Shown: in pieces, positions 61,140 to 64,000 of the stretch
Layout: each line of letters starts with the position of its first letter
Numbering within the stretch: the first letter of the stretch is position 1
From: Corella eumyota
Taxonomy: Eukaryota; Chordata; Ascidiacea; Phlebobranchia; Corellidae
Assembly (NCBI GenBank): GCA_963082875.1
Contig: OY720102.1
Span: 14,854,990 to 14,918,989 of the forward strand
Direction: 5' to 3'
Length of the DNA: 64,000 bases
Position numbers and translations under genes: made by a program
Notes under the pieces: model-generated
The model's database searches: none
Told to the model about the DNA's origin: nothing
Seen by the model: only the letters and a program-made list of their open reading frames with translations

Positions 61140-62620
61140 GCCGCAAAGCGAGTCAGCTATTGTGACATGCAACGAGGTTTCCCATAACAGCGTTAAAAAT
61201 GTGAAACGTTTCAAGATTGTGCCAGTTAAAGTGTGGGGCAACAATCAAAGTAATTTTGTGAACGCTTTTCTGGGTGACGGTTCAGATACAAGTATTTGTA
61301 CTGCAAGCCTTGCAAAGAAATTGGAAGGAGACAAAAGAACACACCGAACTTTATACAGCAAATTAAAGAACTAGTCATGGGAGCCGAGTTGACTCACTTT
61401 ATGTAAAGGAGGTCAAACCGAATCGTTTATTGTCGACAAGCTTTTGGTACTAGATCATATTGTCAATATAGGTGACAGCATTACAACCAAGAAAGTGGCA
61501 AACATGTATCCGCATCTGCATAACCTGAAGTTTCCTGAACTTAAAAGAAAATCAGTGGAGCTACTTCTGGGAAACAATGTTCACGATGCATTCAGGGTTT
61601 CTGAATGGCGTTACGGCAAAAAGTGGCAGCCTTTCGGCCCGCATACGGCGTTGGGTTGGACGTTGTTTGGCTCAGACCATAACCCAAGAAAATCGTCCCA
61701 ACGAACTAATGTTAACTTTATGCATGAGCCTGAACAAGTATCGACATCATGCAACGAAATTTCAGATGTTTTTGTCGAGCAATTTTCACGACCTTGATTG
61801 TGCGCTAAAGAGCGAAATGTCAATAAAGGACAAAAGGACGTTGAAAATTATGAACAAAACAGTTTCACGAAATGGCTAACACTATGAAATTGGATTACTC
61901 TGAAAAAAGGAATGTATAAAACTCTTAAAGAATAGAAAAATGACACTTCAAAGGCTACAATCTTTGAAAAAGAAGTTTATTGCAAACCCTAAAACTTTAG
62001 TCAATATAGGGAAGAAATCGATGATTATGTAAAATAAGGACATGGGACTGTATTGGCTAATAGGAATTGTGTAAATGATATAACGTGGTATATACCACAC
62101 CACTGTACAGGTCCTAAGTTCATTATAGTGTTTGATTGTGTTGCAAACTCTGCGTTGTTTCTTTTAATGACGTTTTATTACAGGGACTTAACTAACAGCC
62201 TCGTGGAAGTGCTTTTACGATCTGGTTCCAGAACAATATATTAACACTTGGAATAATTGGCTAAACACTCTTGTTGATTGAGAGAACATTAGTATACCCA
62301 GATGTTTTAAACCTTAATATTGATTATGGTTGTATTTAGTTTTATCGCTGAAAGGACTGAAGCCCGGTTTTAGTCAAAGGCAATATGTACGTTGGTGGCA
62401 GGCTACATAACTCAACCGTCCCTCTAATCACCAAACATCCGATGATTCTTTCATCTAACCAGGTTGTAACCGAGCTCATTGTAAGTATCATAACAGGCAT
62501 GGGCATTCGGGAACAATTGATATCTTGTCCGCCATTGATGGCTGAGGTGGAACGAATTTTAAACAGCAGACCTCTGGTGCCACTCAGCGACGACCTGCCT
62601 CACAGTTTAATTTAACTGCC
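61140..62620 (+). mobile_element. BEL/Pao LTR-retroelement fossil, unit C
   Basis: Inverted duplicate of 23490-25300: protease-like piece (about 61162-61374), following region (about 61444-61797), trace of the reverse transcriptase start, and integrase end (about 62385-62600). Broken, with several breaks, and lacking most of the reverse transcriptase and integrase; no LTR pair identified. Its internal layout matches copy B, so it was already broken when the locus was duplicated. Confidence 0.75.
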
Positions 62621-63115
62621 ATTGAACTAAATAGCGCAAAAGCTGCCATTGATCTAAATAGCGCAACAGCTACCATTGAACTAAATAGCGCAACAGCTGC
62701 CATTGATCTAAATAGCGCAACAGTTGTCATTGAACTGAATAGCGCAAAAGATGCCATTGAACTAAATAGCGCAACAGTTGCCATTGAACTGAATAGCGCA
62801 ACAGCTGCCATTGATCTAAATAGCGCAACAGCTACCATTGAACTAAATAGCGCAACAGCTGCCATTGATCTAAATAGCGCAACAGCTGCCATTGAACTGA
62901 ATAGCGCAAAAGATGCCATTGAACTAAATAGCGCAACAGTTGCCATTGAACTGAATAGCGCAACAGTTGCCATTGAACTGAATAGCGCAAAAGCTGCCAT
63001 TGAACTAAATAGCGCAACAGCTGCCATTGATCTAAATAGCGCAACAGTTGTCATTGAACTGAATAGCGCAAAAGCTGCCATTGAACTAAATAGCGCAACA
63101 GTTGCCATTGTGCGG
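62617..63115 (+). repeat. 27-bp tandem repeat, about 18 copies
   Basis: Unit GCCATTGAACTAAATAGC plus GCAACAGCT, 27 bp, so it keeps frame on both strands. It lies at the end of the BEL/Pao fossil in unit C and is absent at the matching place in unit B. Confidence 0.9.
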
Positions 63116-63149
63116 GCAGTTAACGACAATCTTTTCCCTAGGTGATCAA

Positions 63150-64000
63150 TAAACTTTAGGTCATTTAATGCGTTTTAAAATTACGTTTTCGAGATAAAAA
63201 TCTTTAAAAAATGAAATATTTAAAAAATTAACATATATATTTATCTTAACATCCGGTTAAAACTTTTTTAACTATTATACTTTTCGCCAAATTTCATTTT
63301 AAATATCGGTAAAATATGTTCTTGCGTTAAAAGTATACGCGGGCTTAACGCTGCAGGCTCCCCGTAGTTTAATAAAAAAATTTGCAGACCGAAAGCTATT
63401 AGTCGTAAAATTTTGCAGGCCGAAAGCTATTAGTCGTAAAATTTTGCAGGCCGAAAGCTATTAGTCGTAAAATTTTGCAGGCCAAAAGCACCCGTCTTTA
63501 ATCCGTTTATAAAAAGGTTTTTGAGACAAAAATCTTCAAAAAAAATAATATTCTAAAAACTAACATATGTCATTAACGTAACAACCAATAAAAACTTTTA
63601 TATATACTGTACTTTATGCAAAATTTTATTTTAAATATCGGTAAAATATGGTCTTACGCTGACTTTATACACGGGAATTTTATCGTCGACTCCCCGCCGT
63701 TTTTTGCAGAACGAATCTTCTGGCAACTCTTTAAACGTTTTATTTTTTGTGTTTTAGTATATAAATTTATATACATTAACACGGGCAATAACTAATAACA
63801 TATTTATGCACATTCTTCAGTGTAAAAAATGATAAATTAATGCTTTTTCTTCAAATATTGTTTAGAAATAGGGCCCTACTTGGCAAAATACGTGATATCA
63901 TAAGGCATTGTCTTGCGTCACCTAAAAGCGCGCGCTTTCAAATTATTTTTTTATAGGTTTTTGTTTGTAAAATTAAAAAATAAATTGACACGGGAAAAGA
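63150..64000 (+). mobile_element. Repeats and TIR-element DNA flanking the BEL/Pao fossil, unit C (runs off the window)
   Basis: Inverted match of 22490-23450. Includes three to four tandem copies of a 31-bp unit (GGCCGAAAGCTATTAGTCG) at about 63380-63490, and then the same sequence as the TIR element at 29055-29883 (AAAGCGCGCGCTTTCAAA). Its terminal repeat would lie beyond 64000. Confidence 0.6.

Noticed and set aside
62584-63129. 181-codon minus frame of ALFSSMAAV repeats
   Set aside because: 27-bp tandem repeat in a fossil element; several frames are open at once.

Overview
The window is AT-rich animal DNA with short introns, tRNA-derived SINEs in several genes, a BEL/Pao retroelement fossil and hAT relics. 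My best guess is an ascidian tunicate (Ciona-like). This rests on general character, not on a database match, and I hold it at about even odds or slightly better.

The backbone is one duplicated locus present three times. Unit A (about 1-22180, +) holds the last coding exon of a collagen/discoidin gene, a hAT relic, a 15.4-kb array of a 58-bp satellite, and decayed DHHC-palmitoyltransferase and Spinster-like transporter exons. Unit B (about 22480-35363, +) holds a BEL/Pao fossil, a complete copy of the collagen/discoidin gene, the same hAT relic cut short, then the DHHC and transporter exons. In B the satellite and its flanks (about 16 kb) are missing. Unit C (64000 down to 50333, - strand) is an inverted copy with BEL/Pao fossil, collagen/discoidin gene, hAT relic and a 4.8-kb satellite array, without the DHHC/transporter part inside the window. 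A and B are nearly identical over the first 1.86 kb; C is more diverged.

The two complete collagen/discoidin genes encode secreted proteins of 240 aa (B) and 287 aa (C). Each has a signal peptide, a Gly-X-Y stretch, a short Cys-containing neck and one F5/8 type C domain, a layout like collectins and ficolins with a discoidin head. They differ mainly by exactly 17 Gly-X-Y triplets. The DHHC and transporter exons in A and B are two gene halves placed end to end: DHHC stops after the DHHCPW motif, and the transporter starts in its middle.

Between B and C lies a unique spacer (35364-50332). It holds two minus-strand multi-exon genes not recognised by name, each rebuilt here with consistent splice phases. 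The upstream one (616 aa, 8 exons) has two C2H2-type zinc fingers and a C-terminal region with tyrosine-recombinase spacing (R, xxxR, H, Y), so it is Crypton-like or domesticated. The downstream one (208 aa, 6 exons) has a tandemly duplicated 41-residue exon, a small basic/aromatic domain that may be Tudor-like, and a terminal nuclear localisation signal. They are about 170 bp apart head to tail, suggesting an operon-like pair. The rest of the spacer is AT-rich DNA with several small transposons, three of them with recognisable ends, and clusters of a GAAACGAAATTCGTTTC-type palindrome.

The 58-bp satellite monomer matches the B-box half of the SINE that lies in the DHHC/transporter introns, so the satellite appears to have grown from a SINE fragment.
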